A stretch of DNA of 64,000 bases from Beroe forskalii (Eukaryota > Ctenophora > Nuda > Beroida > Beroidae), in the NCBI GenBank assembly GCA_011033025.1, contig WFMF01000120.1, positions 186,001 through 250,000 of the forward strand, given 5' to 3'. Position 1 is the first letter of the stretch. Every line of letters starts with the position of its first letter. This document shows positions 57,301-64,000 of the stretch, in pieces. The notes under the pieces are model-generated. The model searched no databases and was not told the DNA's origin. It was given only the letters and a program-made list of their open reading frames with translations. Position numbers and translations under genes: made by a program.

Positions 57301-60300
57301 CTCATGTTTGCAAAACATTTCCATTTCATTTAGTAATATCCTAAGAAATATATTTCACACTTTGAACCTATATTTCAATATCTGAATATCATGATGAAAT
57401 AACTCCCCCAACCCCCCACGTGTGTGTATAAAATCACACCACCTGACAAAAGCAATCAACTAATCACCCCTACACAGTACACACCACCACTGCACGTGTA
57501 TCTCTCTCTTACCCTGATGAAGATGGGCTCCCCTGCCGCCACACTCAGATCCGCCATGTTGTCCAGGTTAATGGTAGGGTTAGGGTACACGTAGACCGTG
57601 TAACCAGATAGCAACGCTTCGTAGCTGTTCTCCAGAACCCAGAATATGTTAGCCAGTTTCCCTGTGTCCGGTATGTCAACGGAGCTGTAGAGTTTGGGGG
57701 AGTTGCAGACCACGAAGATGTCATTCGTAACGGGGTAACACTGAGGGGTTTAGGGGTATGAGATTTGCTATGGTTTGTGCAATACTTGCATAATAATAAA
57801 CTGTAACGAATAGACTATTACGAATCAGCGCACATTGCAGTACAGCTTCTGCTTAAGTACACTCTTGGAGTAACAGGGTAATACCCCAGCTAATCGAGAC
57901 GACCCCTATCACGAAATTACTAAATTAGTGGCCATGTTGCGACCAAAAGCACGACAGGGCTTACCTGTGCGTTGTCAGAGAGCCTAGTCTTCCTATCACT
58001 AGTATCTACTAGATAAATCTGGGCAGAAGTTATTGATGTGAAGCCTCTGTTACCGGTGAAAGTCATGTTGATGCCTCCTCTGAAAGAAAGATTAAGTTAC
58101 TGGAAGATTTCGTAATGAATTGTGTCACATCTCTATCATGGCTTATGGAACATAGCAGCTTGGTTCATGTAAGAAAGGTAAATCATATTTCTAATAAAGG
58201 TCGTGGATTGTGTATGAATTGGAGTGTATACTAAATCGATAATTAAGTTGGGTGTACCAAATTGCAGACAACCAATTAACCGGGCAATAACTAAGGGAAT
58301 TCCCACGCGCGCGTGCGCGCGCGAGCCGCGCACAGAAAAAGATGATAAAATTTCAAATTTAGCCACATTAGAGATCAAAAGTTTCGCGCCTTCCGTAAAG
58401 TAGGTAGGTCCGCCTCTGCGCCTCTACTATTGATTCGATTGGTTTAACACTGTTTACATCCGGAATATCGATGTAGATGAAGGAGGCGGTCTTGAACGAG
58501 TAAACTGCTTGGTCGATAGTAACAGAGGCTGGACCCTCCAGTTGGCCACCAGAATCAACTTCCACTGGCGTTGTTTGGCACACGATCGTTTCCCTGTTGA
58601 AAGACAAATTAGTGCTGTGCCCCAGGGGGCATTATTCAGAGGTGATGTTGATAATATGTACGTAATGAGTGCATGTCATGCCATACTGGTGCTCCATAAC
58701 ATCTAGGTGGCAGTAGTTGAATGAAACATAGATACAGTGACTAATGAAACTCAAGACTTGACTGCTTTACGTAAAGAGGATTAACTATCAAAAGAAGAGT
58801 GAGTTGCTGCGATGAAAGGTAAATTATAGGTTAGATGAACGTTTTCGACATAAGTCAGTAAGTCACAATTGGATGCATAGAATCATGGAACCCAGTATTG
58901 TGCGTCAGTTTCAAGGCCATTAGCTGAGACCCCATCTTTGTTCTTACCTTCATAAAGTCAAAAGCTTAACTTTTCATGACTTATTGCATCTTTATATTCC
59001 GACAGATTCACCAGGTATGTGGCATGGGAAATTAAAAGTTCCCAGGTTAAGCCTCTTCCAATCCTTTGGTATGCCTGGTGATGTACCTACCCTTGGGATG
59101 TAATGTCGCAGGGATAGCCAGCCAATGTCACTTGCAGTGAGGTACCCATGTTGAGTTGCTCTCCTGAGAATGTGGAGCGGGTTAGGGACCCGGAAACTTA
59201 GAACACGGACACAAAACCAAAAGGGAGAGATACCGAGTATTGATTTATTAATTTCACGATAATTAGCGTGAATATTACAGAACTATGACGTTATGATCGT
59301 ATGTTCTGTTTGTACTCGAAATCAAAAGAGGGTAATTTGATACTGCTCCACATATTGTTTTACAAACTAATTACATTTTACAACATTAAACTTTTTAAAG
59401 GCAGCTATAAGGTTACAAGATTTGATTTTCCGATGTAGGAAAATTGAAGGAGCATGTCCTTTGATACTTTGAATCATTCCAGGAAAATTCTGCAGGTAGC
59501 ATTTCATTGAGGGATCTACGGATTGTTCTAAAATGTTGATAGATTACAAAATTTCTCCAGATATACACTTAATTACACATCCCTGTAGTAATCGCTTAAT
59601 AGTTCAACCGTCCACTAATTTCACGTTCATCAGAAACAATAAATTGCTTGGATTGTTGTGCTCTCCCTTATATATAGGCTGTTTATCCTTAGACCTCCAT
59701 ATTATAATTGCTACTTGACTTGGCGGTGTGTACCATCACATTTACAAACCGCAAAGGAAAATACCTCGTTACGGGTGACGTCAATATCGATCTTTTAAAT
59801 GGTGAATTGATGACGTTAAATCACCTAACTTTCGCGCGTAATATTCAAATCGAAAACGCCTGAGTTTGGTAAAGATTGACTAACGCTCGTAAATTTACCA
59901 TACTTTTTCTCTCTCTCTCTCATCCTGCGCCTTCCAGACGTCTTGTCCGTTACAAAACCCGAGTATTCGCGGTCAAGTTCAGCCATGTAAACTTTATATA
60001 TTATATTCGCTAGATATTTACATCTGTTATATAACATATACGCAATTACAAAGGCAGATCTTCTACTGCCCATACTAGCATACACTCCGCGTACAAATAA
60101 AAGGCGGTTACGATTCACTACAATATCATTGTTTCACCAGAACAACTAATAGGACGGTACCGCCTATTCTTCTCACAGACGACCGTTAAATTAACAAGGA
60201 CATATATCACCTCACACACTTACCAGTGATAGTAATGTTAGTTCCACCGGTTTTCAGTACAATTCTCGGCAAGACGTTAGTTATGGAAGCTTCCTGGTAC

Positions 60301-63300
60301 TGGAACTCGTCGGCAAGGTACTCAGTCCGGCCGTTGACACTGCTCAGCATGACACGACCCCCGAACGGCATTTGCACTTCCCGTGTCTTGCACGTCACCC
60401 TGGGAGGGGGGTTACAACAAAATGGGCTGGGAGTCTTGCTTCAATGGGAAGCAGAAACTGTGATATCTGGCGTATAATCCCGTATTCGGAAGGAACTGCA
60501 TGAAATTACTCGAGCCCTCGGCTTCCATGTTACAATGCTGAACTTTGCTAAATTTGTAGAACGTTTGGTTAGAGAGACTTACCGAGTTGATACCTTATAG
60601 CCTGTCTCCTGTAGCTCACAGATAATGCCCCCAACAGTGATGTTACGGATATCAGAGAACTTGATACTCAGGTCTACCCCTTCTAGTGTCAGTAGAGTGC
60701 CGCCCTGCACTGGCCCAACCAACGGGTAAATCTGAGGGAGAGAGGGTAAACTTGGAGTTGAGTGGGTAAACTTGGAGAAGAGTGTGTAAATCTGTGTTAA
60801 AATGGGTGGATCTACGTGAGCATCTACTAGAATGAATATTCTAGAAAATGGGTTCGCTACTGGAGAACTATTCCTAGATGATATCCCTATTGGAAAATGG
60901 TATTTCACAGTGAGTATTATAAGCTTAGAACAGTGGCACAATGCACATGGTTCCTGAACTAATTTGAATATGCTGGTGATTGTTGGTGACTTCCCTCCTT
61001 TTATCCGTGGATGTTTGTATCAAATACGGACAACTCATCGATTGTGATATGATAATGGGGAATGGGCGACCTGGAAAACATGCCATTACACTTTTTGAGC
61101 TAGTTTTGAAAATTAGGGGGGGGGGGCTAAATTTCATAAGTGAATTTTCACACTTAAAAGCCTTGATTTGCTAAAATACAGATAAAATAATGTTTTCTGT
61201 TTGCTTTAATTCCGAAAATATGGATTTCCAGGAAACTTCAGTTTATTTGAACTTGATTGAACACTTAATTTTGATGTTCAAAATTTTGAGAAAATCTTAG
61301 GTAGGGCCAATCCCCCACCCCTAAGATTTTTCTAGGGGGGCCTTTGAAAAACTAGGGAGGGGGGCTGGCCCCCTCTAGGGGGGGGCCGTGTAGTCCCATG
61401 CTGGACGAGATATGTCATATTATGGGCATGTCATATTATTGTGGAGTGTGCTGGGACTGACTGGAAGAGTAGCGGCTGGGGGCTTACATACTTACATAGT
61501 ATGTATGTCGTATGGAGCTGGTGTCATGAGCGGTCTTATTTAATCTAAATCTATGAATCGATTATGGTAAAAATACTCGTGGGTGGGTTTATCGAATGTA
61601 TCATGTTTGCTGCTGGGTGGCCTTATCAAATGTGGCACTGCTTGATGAGGTAAATTGAATGCAGCATGATACATTATAATATGTGGATGCGAGGGTGGCA
61701 TATCATGTGTTTAAACATAAAGCTAAGTGGTATTTCAATTAAGGGAGCCGTCACTTATTAATTCATCAATTTTTTGCCATTTTCAACCCCCTCCCCCGTC
61801 TTTCAGAATATATTATCATTGGCTGACCACCTCGCCCATGCTGACGTCTGCATTGACCATGCTGACGTCTTAATAGTCATGATTTGATTGAAACCACCCC
61901 CTTAGGGGCCTTGCCCGTTTTATGGGCTATGGCTAAAGAAATATACAGGGTACTTGTGTACTTATAAATATAAAACCCACAAATCTTCTAATATTTCTTA
62001 AAATTTTCCCCTAAATTTGATACATATCAAACTAAAACTTTCAGAATAATGGCGCGAAAACAATTAAGTTTATGTGGGACCACTATTGCGAAAAACTTAA
62101 ATCAGCACAAATTTCCAAACATCTAAAAAGGATTTCTGAGAAGATGAACATACGGCACCAATCAGCCACTCCCACCCATAGTCCTAATTCTCGAAGTGAT
62201 TGTACCGTCCCTGATGACGTGGGACTTGTGAGGCTCCTCCGCGATCTTTTTCCTGAGTTGCACCACCAGCTTTCTCTGGACCTCTCGTTCCTCCTCTGAC
62301 TGGTCTGGACACAGAAACACCCTCGTGAACCTGGCCGATTTTTTCAGTTCTGAGCTCTTCCTGAGGATCTGCTGCGCTGCTGCTGCGTCATCTGATTTCT
62401 AGAAAGTAATCTCGATTTGCCAAAATTCTCACATCAAAAATTAAAATTCTTGCAGATAATTTGCAATCACCTGTTAATACCATTTAATGATTTGCTGCTT
62501 TACATAAAGACATAAAGGAGGTCGCATAGGGCTGCAGCAGATGATAATAAAAAATGCAAAAACCATCCAACCGAATAAATGTTATTTTAATTCAAAATTT
62601 TGGTGCCAACCGCAACCTTAATTAACACATTGTCAAAACCGTAGCTTTCGATTGCGTCTTTGCTGTGGTGCGTCATTTTTGTTACTGTAGTAATTGCTTT
62701 TTATTATATATTTCTTAATCAAGGCATTTCTGAGAATTTTACCGGAGTATATAAATAAGCGACCTAATAATCAGCTTTTAGTTTTGCAGCTGCAATGCGA
62801 AAGCATTCATATAGGAACCCCTCCTTGGGCCACATTATAAGCTTTCACATTATATATGATCTAGCCTCTGCACTCTGCAGACGGAGGCTTCATTATCCAA
62901 TGACACAGATAATGGCATCAAAGATGTGTTTTTTTAAAGGATAAGGTTTACTAGGGTAGCGTCTGGTTAACTTCAAAGTAAGAATTATTCAGAGTAAGAA
63001 TTATAGCACCTAATAGCGAAGGTGAGGGTAAGGTTTTTCAGGATTACAAAAGTTAGAAGTATTTTACCACCAGTTTCTACTACCGTCCTTTTTATATTTT
63101 ACCAACTTTCGATGTGTTGTTTTCGATCTATGAGCACACATACCAGTTACAGTTACCTAACCTCTGACAGTGAAATTTCGCTGCCTTGATATACCGTGTA
63201 CACAGAGATACTTCAGGTCACATTTTTATGAATGATCAAATTGAAAACTGTCTGTACCTTGCCAGAATCTGTTCCCCGGCCTACCCTAATGGTATCATTG

Positions 63301-64000
63301 GTTGACCCATAGCGTGTGGAGTTTTAAACTTAACAATTCTACAGATAGCTTGCAATTGACTTTTTGACGTGAGTTCTGTTTCGAAATGGACCCCCAGGAC
63401 GTATTGGACACTCAATCATCAAGGGTTCCCTACCGGAATCCCCAATGACCGGTATCCCCACAATCCTGAATCCCCACCTCATATATTGGGGATAGCGGGC
63501 AGTGATGATAGAGGTCATTTTGCCCGCTATGCCCATCAAATTGGTTTATTTATAACTGTTCCCCGATACACGCACTCCCGTATAGTACATCGGATTTCTC
63601 TATTTATCAAACTGAAAGGGAAATTATCGGTTAAACCCTTTCAAATTAGGGTCTCGAGTTTTGTATTCGTCGCAAAATGATCTCTCAATGAAGCCGACAG
63701 GGGAACCGAAGTTCTAACTCCCCTCAAAAGTTAGGTTTAGTTAGTCAGCTAGTAGGCCAGATAGTCGGGAGATGAAGTAAGAAAGAACCATGAGACCAGT
63801 TACTGAGCAGAGGCCCTACCGTTTTTTAGACCGAAGATTGTGTGACCTATCAACTACCATGATATTTGTTTACTGATTCAAAAGTATAACACTTAGTGAA
63901 TAAAATTGAGTGAAGCGGACCTCAAGACTCACCAGTATTGAACATGTGACAACCTCATATCAAAACTCATATCAAAACTCACTTCTAGTTTCATCTTCTC
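42015..64000 (-). CDS. plexin, 3' part of gene (IPT domains to C-terminus)
   Basis: Plexins are semaphorin receptors of the plasma membrane whose cytoplasmic split RasGAP domain acts on Rap/Ras-type GTPases. About 21 minus-strand exons were read here. Extracellular part: four IPT/TIG domains (63983-56948) with typical [16 protein letters not shown] and [11 protein letters not shown] openings. TM helix at 55,575-55,500, followed by a basic KRRLQQKK juxtamembrane. Cytoplasmic part: helical [25 protein letters not shown], the first GAP half with LLLRRSE, a Rho-binding domain ([13 protein letters not shown] ... CDTISQAK), and the second GAP half with LQKFVDDLF and LPLRYWI, ending at a normal C-terminus. 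Both GAP arginine motifs (LLLRR, LPLR) are kept. Nearly all splice phases match. Sema and PSI lie outside. The last intron hosts an antisense SIX gene. Confidence 0.95.
43432..43439 (+). promoter_or_regulatory. TATA box of the SIX gene
   Basis: TATAAATA about 88 bp upstream of the ATG; transcription is expected to start near 43463. Confidence 0.6.
43520..44344 (+). CDS. divergent SIX-class homeobox transcription factor, apparently intronless
   Basis: Nuclear DNA-binding protein of the sine oculis/SIX class. ATG at 43520 ([15 protein letters not shown]), then a Pro/Gln/Ser-rich stretch. The C-terminal half of a SIX domain follows (about 43945-44160: [51 protein letters not shown]). A homeodomain ends the protein (44170-44341), with recognition helix [16 protein letters not shown]: Asn47, Lys50 and Asn51 as in SIX, but Trp48 is replaced by Tyr and Arg52 by Lys. 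The first helices of the usual SIX domain are missing. One frame change lies between 43,620 and 43,720 and another near 44,166, each explained by single-base indels. A TATA box and AATAAA bracket the gene. It lies inside the last plexin intron, antisense to it. Confidence 0.85.
44393..44398 (+). terminator. poly(A) signal of the SIX gene
   Basis: AATAAA 49 bp after the TGA at 44342-44344. Confidence 0.6.
44500..44670. repeat. 18-bp minisatellite (GACTGTGTTGAGGAAGAT)
   Basis: About nine copies with GAAGAT/GAAGAC variants, just downstream of the SIX gene within the plexin intron. Open frames on both strands are repeat artefacts. Confidence 0.9.
44808..44835. repeat. detached fragment of the 48-kb exon-edge array
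   Basis: TATAGACTTACCAATGAAAG + TCTGTGCA, an exact 28-bp match to the array unit at 47662-48190, including the GTAAGT donor on the minus strand. Separated from the array by the LINE and adjoining sequence. Confidence 0.8.
44990..45560. repeat. degenerate ~50-bp repeats and possible LINE 3' region
   Basis: GTGAGGCGGGATGGTCAAAG + AGGATGCTTAGGAGCGA-like units occur three or four times (45140-45310). A C-rich segment (45360-45560) follows. It sits between the detached array fragment and the LINE ORF, so it may belong to the inserted retroelement. Confidence 0.4.
45627..47660 (-). pseudogene. 5'-truncated non-LTR retrotransposon (reverse transcriptase and C-terminal region)
   Basis: LINE-type polymerase in the minus orientation, split by at least two frame changes. 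Order: [47 protein letters not shown] and [12 protein letters not shown] (first catalytic Asp) at 47,660-47,247. [17 protein letters not shown] lies at about 47,100-47,040. WADDLVILA follows, with the catalytic Asp pair at 46,962-46,967. After it come [11 protein letters not shown] and [13 protein letters not shown], and a C-terminal [18 protein letters not shown] Cys/His segment, with the stop at 45,627. The clade is uncertain (CR1/RTE/L2-like). The 5' end is cut exactly at the exon-edge array, as expected for target-primed insertion. Confidence 0.85.
47662..48190. repeat. exon-edge minisatellite, 57-60 bp, with splice donor
   Basis: Nine donor-bearing units. On the minus strand each reads ACATTGACAGCTGTCTGTC + ATTGCACAGACTTTCATTG + GTAAGTCTATACTTCTAT: the last ~40 bases of the exon ending at 48163, its donor, and about 18 intron bases. 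The array ends at the 5' breakpoint of the LINE. A 28-bp piece of the unit lies on the far side at 44808-44835. Confidence 0.95.
48163..48301 (-). CDS. plexin exon: second GAP arginine (LPLRYW); exon-edge array follows
   Basis: Acceptor GCTCATTTCAG, donor TTCATTG|GTAAGT. Encodes [20 protein letters not shown] and [20 protein letters not shown] then IAQTFI. The last codons and donor are repeated in the adjoining array. Confidence 0.95.
48536..48821 (-). CDS. plexin exon: second GAP half, LQKFVDDLF
   Basis: Acceptor TTCCCCTCAG, donor CCGGAG|GTAATT. Encodes [20 protein letters not shown] and [20 protein letters not shown], then [20 protein letters not shown]. Phase 2/1 in, 0 out. Strong family match. 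Confidence 0.97.
48822..49397. other. plexin intron, nothing recognised
   Basis: Intron between the exons at 49448-49566 and 48536-48821; no additional feature supported. Confidence 0.6.
49398..49450. repeat. exon-edge repeat, 22-23 bp, with splice donor
   Basis: On the minus strand ACAG/CCAG + GTAATCATAATAATAAT occurs twice, with a third truncated copy, so the donor of the exon ending at 49448 is repeated. Confidence 0.75.
49448..49566 (-). CDS. plexin exon: W-xx-LdTL segment of the Rho-binding domain
   Basis: Acceptor CCCCCACAG, donor CACCCAG|GTAATC. Encodes [20 protein letters not shown] then [19 protein letters not shown]. Phase 0 in, 2 out. The donor is duplicated at 24-bp period in the intron. 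Confidence 0.85.
49905..50042. repeat. 29-bp intronic minisatellite
   Basis: About four and a half copies of AGTCCCAGTTCCATATTAAT + AAATATTCT. Not at an exon edge. Confidence 0.85.
50350..51972. repeat. 41-42 bp exon-edge minisatellite; probably contains a small plexin exon
   Basis: About 35-40 units. On the minus strand each reads CTCAGACTCGTGGACATGCT + CCACCCCACCCAG + GTTAGTTCC: an exon-like piece (LVDMLHPTQ), a donor GTTAGT and an acceptor-like TTCCCTCAG 14 bases later. Plexins need about ten residues between [13 protein letters not shown] and DGWKQLDTL, and LVDMLHPTQ fits, so one unit is presumably the true exon. Units near 51,800-51,970 are hybrids with the GTCGTGCCAGGTTCG edge sequence of the neighbouring exons. 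Confidence 0.85.
51973..52122 (-). CDS. plexin exon: Rho-binding domain, CDTISQAK
   Basis: Acceptor CTCGTGCCAG. Encodes [40 protein letters not shown] then [10 protein letters not shown]. Donor GTGCCAG|GTTCGA, identical to that of the preceding exon. Confidence 0.9.
52406..52573 (-). CDS. plexin exon: Rho-binding domain, first part
   Basis: Acceptor CCCCCACTCAG. Encodes [20 protein letters not shown] then [20 protein letters not shown]. Donor GTGCCAG|GTTCGA, phase 0. Confidence 0.9.
52900..53411. repeat. exon-edge minisatellite, 29 bp, with splice donor
   Basis: About 17 units. On the minus strand each reads TTGTACAGGGCTATCAAGCA + ACAG + GTATG: the last 24 exonic bases and the donor of the exon ending at 53412. 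Several units also carry a GTTAGTATGT donor duplication. No unit contains a stop, so all frames stay open. Confidence 0.95.
53412..53574 (-). CDS. plexin exon: GAP arginine motif (LLLRR), exon-edge array follows
   Basis: Acceptor AAATCTTCAG. Encodes [40 protein letters not shown] and [17 protein letters not shown] carries one of the GAP arginines. Donor CAACAG|GTATGT at 53412, followed at once by a 29-bp array copying the last 24 exon bases plus the donor. Confidence 0.95.
53764..53882 (-). CDS. plexin exon: GAP segment 1
   Basis: Acceptor TATATCCCAG, donor CACCGA|GTGAGT. Encodes [20 protein letters not shown] and [18 protein letters not shown]. Confidence 0.95.
54133..54263 (-). CDS. plexin exon: LFPG-EDYPVL segment
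   Basis: Acceptor CATTCCACCAG, donor AGCCAG|GTTTAG. Encodes [20 protein letters not shown] ... [14 protein letters not shown]. Phase 1/2 in, 0 out. Confidence 0.95.
54264..55101. other. plexin intron, nothing recognised
   Basis: AT-rich intron with no supported gene or repeat. Confidence 0.6.
55102..55255 (-). CDS. plexin exon: juxtamembrane helix
   Basis: Acceptor CATGCTCAG, donor CCCAG|GTATGT. Encodes [20 protein letters not shown] then [11 protein letters not shown] and ending LKILFP, a highly characteristic plexin segment. Confidence 0.95.
55365..55440. repeat. two-copy ~45-bp repeat in plexin intron
   Basis: CCCCTGTTGGAATGAGAATAG with GGAGATATTATGAA occurs twice, lying just after the transmembrane exon. 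Confidence 0.6.
55457..55575 (-). CDS. plexin exon: transmembrane helix
   Basis: Acceptor GTTCTCCAG. Encodes the hydrophobic [20 protein letters not shown] and the stop-transfer [17 protein letters not shown]. Donor probably CAC|GTTCGT, phase 0, matching the next exon. Confidence 0.8.
55752..55830 (-). CDS. plexin exon: last ectodomain segment
   Basis: Acceptor GTTTCGGTCAG, donor AATCG|GTAATT. Encodes [20 protein letters not shown] then VEANII. Phase 0 in, 1 out. Confidence 0.8.
56016..56090 (-). CDS. plexin exon: Arg/Ser-rich insert in membrane-proximal ectodomain
   Basis: 75 nt, phase 0 on both sides, acceptor CTCCATCAG, weak donor ACG|GTCAGA. Encodes [20 protein letters not shown] then DFEIT. 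The RRRR and (DS)n run is unusual between IPT4 and the membrane. RRRR could be a furin-type cleavage site (inference). Confidence 0.6.
56346..56572. mobile_element. candidate MITE with TACATAGGGGGGGG ends
   Basis: GTACATAGGGGGGGG at the left and CCCCCCCCTACATAAT at the right form inverted ends around about 225 bp of AT-rich, non-coding sequence. Located in a plexin intron. Confidence 0.55.
56656..56705. repeat. CRE-bracketed 45-bp dispersed motif, copy 5
   Basis: GTGAGGGACTTCATTATCATGG, CTCACAATGGTGAATTTCTGACA. The most diverged copy: both CREs lost, centre conserved. Confidence 0.45.
56948..57094 (-). CDS. plexin exon: IPT4
   Basis: The acceptor CTATCTTCAG at 57095 gives phase 0 and reads [20 protein letters not shown], fitting GEPIFIR|GNYFD. 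An alternative acceptor (ATCTCAG, exon start 57113) is out of phase. Donor GATACG|GTACGA. Confidence 0.8.
57513..57740 (-). CDS. plexin exon: IPT3 end, IPT4 start
   Basis: Acceptor AACCCCTCAG, donor ATCAGG|GTAAGA. 228 nt, phase 0 on both sides. Encodes [17 protein letters not shown] ... [19 protein letters not shown] and GEPIFIR. Confidence 0.85.
57965..58079 (-). CDS. plexin exon: IPT3
   Basis: Acceptor TCTTTCAG, donor GCACAG|GTAAGC. Encodes [20 protein letters not shown] then [10 protein letters not shown], the IPT strand pattern. Phase 0 out. Confidence 0.85.
58303..58330. other. alternating purine-pyrimidine CG tract (Z-DNA prone)
   Basis: CACGCGCGCGTGCGCGCGCG followed by AGCCGCGCAC, in an AT-rich plexin intron. 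Confidence 0.7.
58428..58593 (-). CDS. plexin exon: IPT2 end, IPT3 start
   Basis: Acceptor TTTCAACAG; encodes [16 protein letters not shown] and [17 protein letters not shown]. The 3' boundary is uncertain. GT at 58427 (ATA|GTAGAG) leaves phase 0 while the next exon needs phase 2. A non-canonical GC donor about 14 bases further would restore the frame. Confidence 0.7.
59091..59163 (-). CDS. plexin exon: IPT2 middle
   Basis: Acceptor CATTCTCAG, donor CCAAGG|GTAGGT. A 73-nt exon encoding [20 protein letters not shown]. Phases agree on both sides. Confidence 0.85.
59164..60223. other. plexin intron with CRE motif copy 6
   Basis: No exon seen. Contains the CRE-bracketed motif at 59773-59822. 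Confidence 0.6.
59773..59822. repeat. CRE-bracketed 45-bp dispersed motif, copy 6
   Basis: GGTGACGTCAATATCGATC, TTTTAAATGGTGAATTGATG, ACGTTAAATCACC. Confidence 0.6.
60224..60399 (-). CDS. plexin exon: IPT1 end, IPT2 start
   Basis: Acceptor CCTCCCAG, donor CACTG|GTAAGT. Encodes [20 protein letters not shown] and, after a linker, [20 protein letters not shown], the opening of the next IPT. Phase 2/1 in, 1 out. Confidence 0.9.
60583..60731 (-). CDS. plexin exon: first visible IPT domain
   Basis: Acceptor CTCTCCCTCAG, donor ACTCG|GTAAGT. Encodes [20 protein letters not shown], then [14 protein letters not shown], the classical IPT/TIG start. Phase 0 in, 2 out. Upstream, AGTTTACCC-type copies of the exon start are repeated (60740-60790). 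Confidence 0.9.
60738..60810. repeat. acceptor-side exon-edge repeats upstream of the IPT exon
   Basis: On the minus strand, CTCCAAGTTTACCCACTCAA-type units of about 22 bp copy the ATTTACCC exon start three times upstream of the acceptor at 60732. Confidence 0.55.
61090..61400. mobile_element. GGGGGGGGCT-type element remnant
   Basis: Several G/C homopolymer blocks (TTAGGGGGGGGGGCTAAAT, CCCCCACCCCTAAG, CTAGGGGGGGCC) in inverted and direct orientation, similar in style to the 13,048-13,475 element. No coding capacity. Lies in the large plexin intron. Confidence 0.45.
61735..61930. mobile_element. decayed GGGAGCCGTCACTTATT-type element
   Basis: A GGGAGCCGTCACTTATT start and C-rich blocks (CCCCTCCCCCGTC, CCACCCCCTTAGGGGCC) followed by a duplicated CCATGCTGACGTCT. 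Ends unclear. Confidence 0.35.
62185..62398 (-). pseudogene. LINE ORF fragment
   Basis: The minus strand reads [40 protein letters not shown] then [19 protein letters not shown]. The vfl.PDqs.eEre..kkLv..Lr pattern with a terminal viR.G.I is typical of the block found in LINE-encoded proteins upstream of the endonuclease or RT. A relic inside the plexin intron, not a plexin exon. Confidence 0.6.
62399..63982. other. plexin intron, nothing recognised
   Basis: No exon or repeat could be supported. A 66-codon frame at 63339-63539 (-) has no splice context. Confidence 0.45.
63983..64000 (-). CDS. plexin exon (partial, window edge)
   Basis: Six codons (EKMKLE) end at a CTAGAA|GTGAGT donor in phase 0, which matches the next exon start (IYPLVGP). 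The donor is followed by 14-bp GAGTTTTGATAT repeats. Supported only by the donor and phase. Confidence 0.5.

Noticed and set aside
62185-62398. Additional plexin exon (charged coiled segment)
   Set aside because: The peptide fits a LINE-encoded protein pattern, not the PSI or IPT domains expected at that position.
63339-63539. 66-codon minus-strand ORF as a plexin PSI-domain exon
   Set aside because: Only one Cys, no PSI cysteine pattern and no convincing splice sites.

Overview
The window is nuclear DNA from an animal, most likely an invertebrate; I cannot place the phylum. Evidence: a multi-exon plexin gene with GT-AG introns and matching splice phases, a SIX-class homeobox gene with a TATA box and poly(A) signal, two class A GPCR genes (plus a possible third piece), a Tc1/mariner-type transposon, a LINE, and many MITE and minisatellite arrays. 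I saw no rRNA, tRNA, CRISPR or prokaryotic organisation.

Layout. 1-21 kb has no recognisable host gene. It holds an E-box/GATA palindromic array (2.5-3.1 kb), two CACGTG clusters (6.0 and 10.9 kb), a three-level nested set of inverted-repeat elements (7.3-10.05 kb), a patchwork of interlocking inverted repeats (11.55-12.25 kb), a broken mariner (13.85-15.08 kb) and a 3.6-kb satellite of about 79-bp units (15.8-19.4 kb). 21.5-23.6 kb is a minus-strand GPCR. 24-38 kb is intergenic, with MITEs, a 410-bp foldback element and five minisatellites. 38.4-39.9 kb is a plus-strand GPCR carrying apparent frameshifts, followed by a GPCR-like minus-strand fragment at 40.4-40.8 kb.

42.0-64.0 kb is the 3' part of a plexin gene on the minus strand. 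About 21 exons give four IPT/TIG domains, the transmembrane helix, and the split RasGAP with its Rho-binding domain, ending in a normal plexin C-terminus. The sema and PSI domains must lie beyond 64 kb. The last plexin intron (42,377-48,162) contains, on the opposite strand, the apparently intronless SIX homeobox gene (43.46-44.4 kb) and a 5'-truncated LINE (45.6-47.66 kb).

The main discovery candidate is that several minisatellites are not merely intronic. Their unit is the edge of an exon plus its splice site. In plexin this occurs after the exons ending at 53,412, 49,448 and 48,163, around 50.35-51.97 kb, and probably at 60,732 and 63,983. In the 21-23 kb GPCR it occurs at both ends of one exon. 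Each unit carries another usable-looking donor (GTATGT, GTTAGT, GTAATC, GTAAGT, GTGAGT) or acceptor. Two further themes are a ~45-bp dispersed motif bracketed by CRE-like TGACGTCA sites (six copies) and extensive nesting of terminal-inverted-repeat elements.

Several single-base reading-frame breaks (both GPCRs, the SIX gene) look like either assembly indels or pseudogenisation. The plexin reading frame is almost entirely intact.
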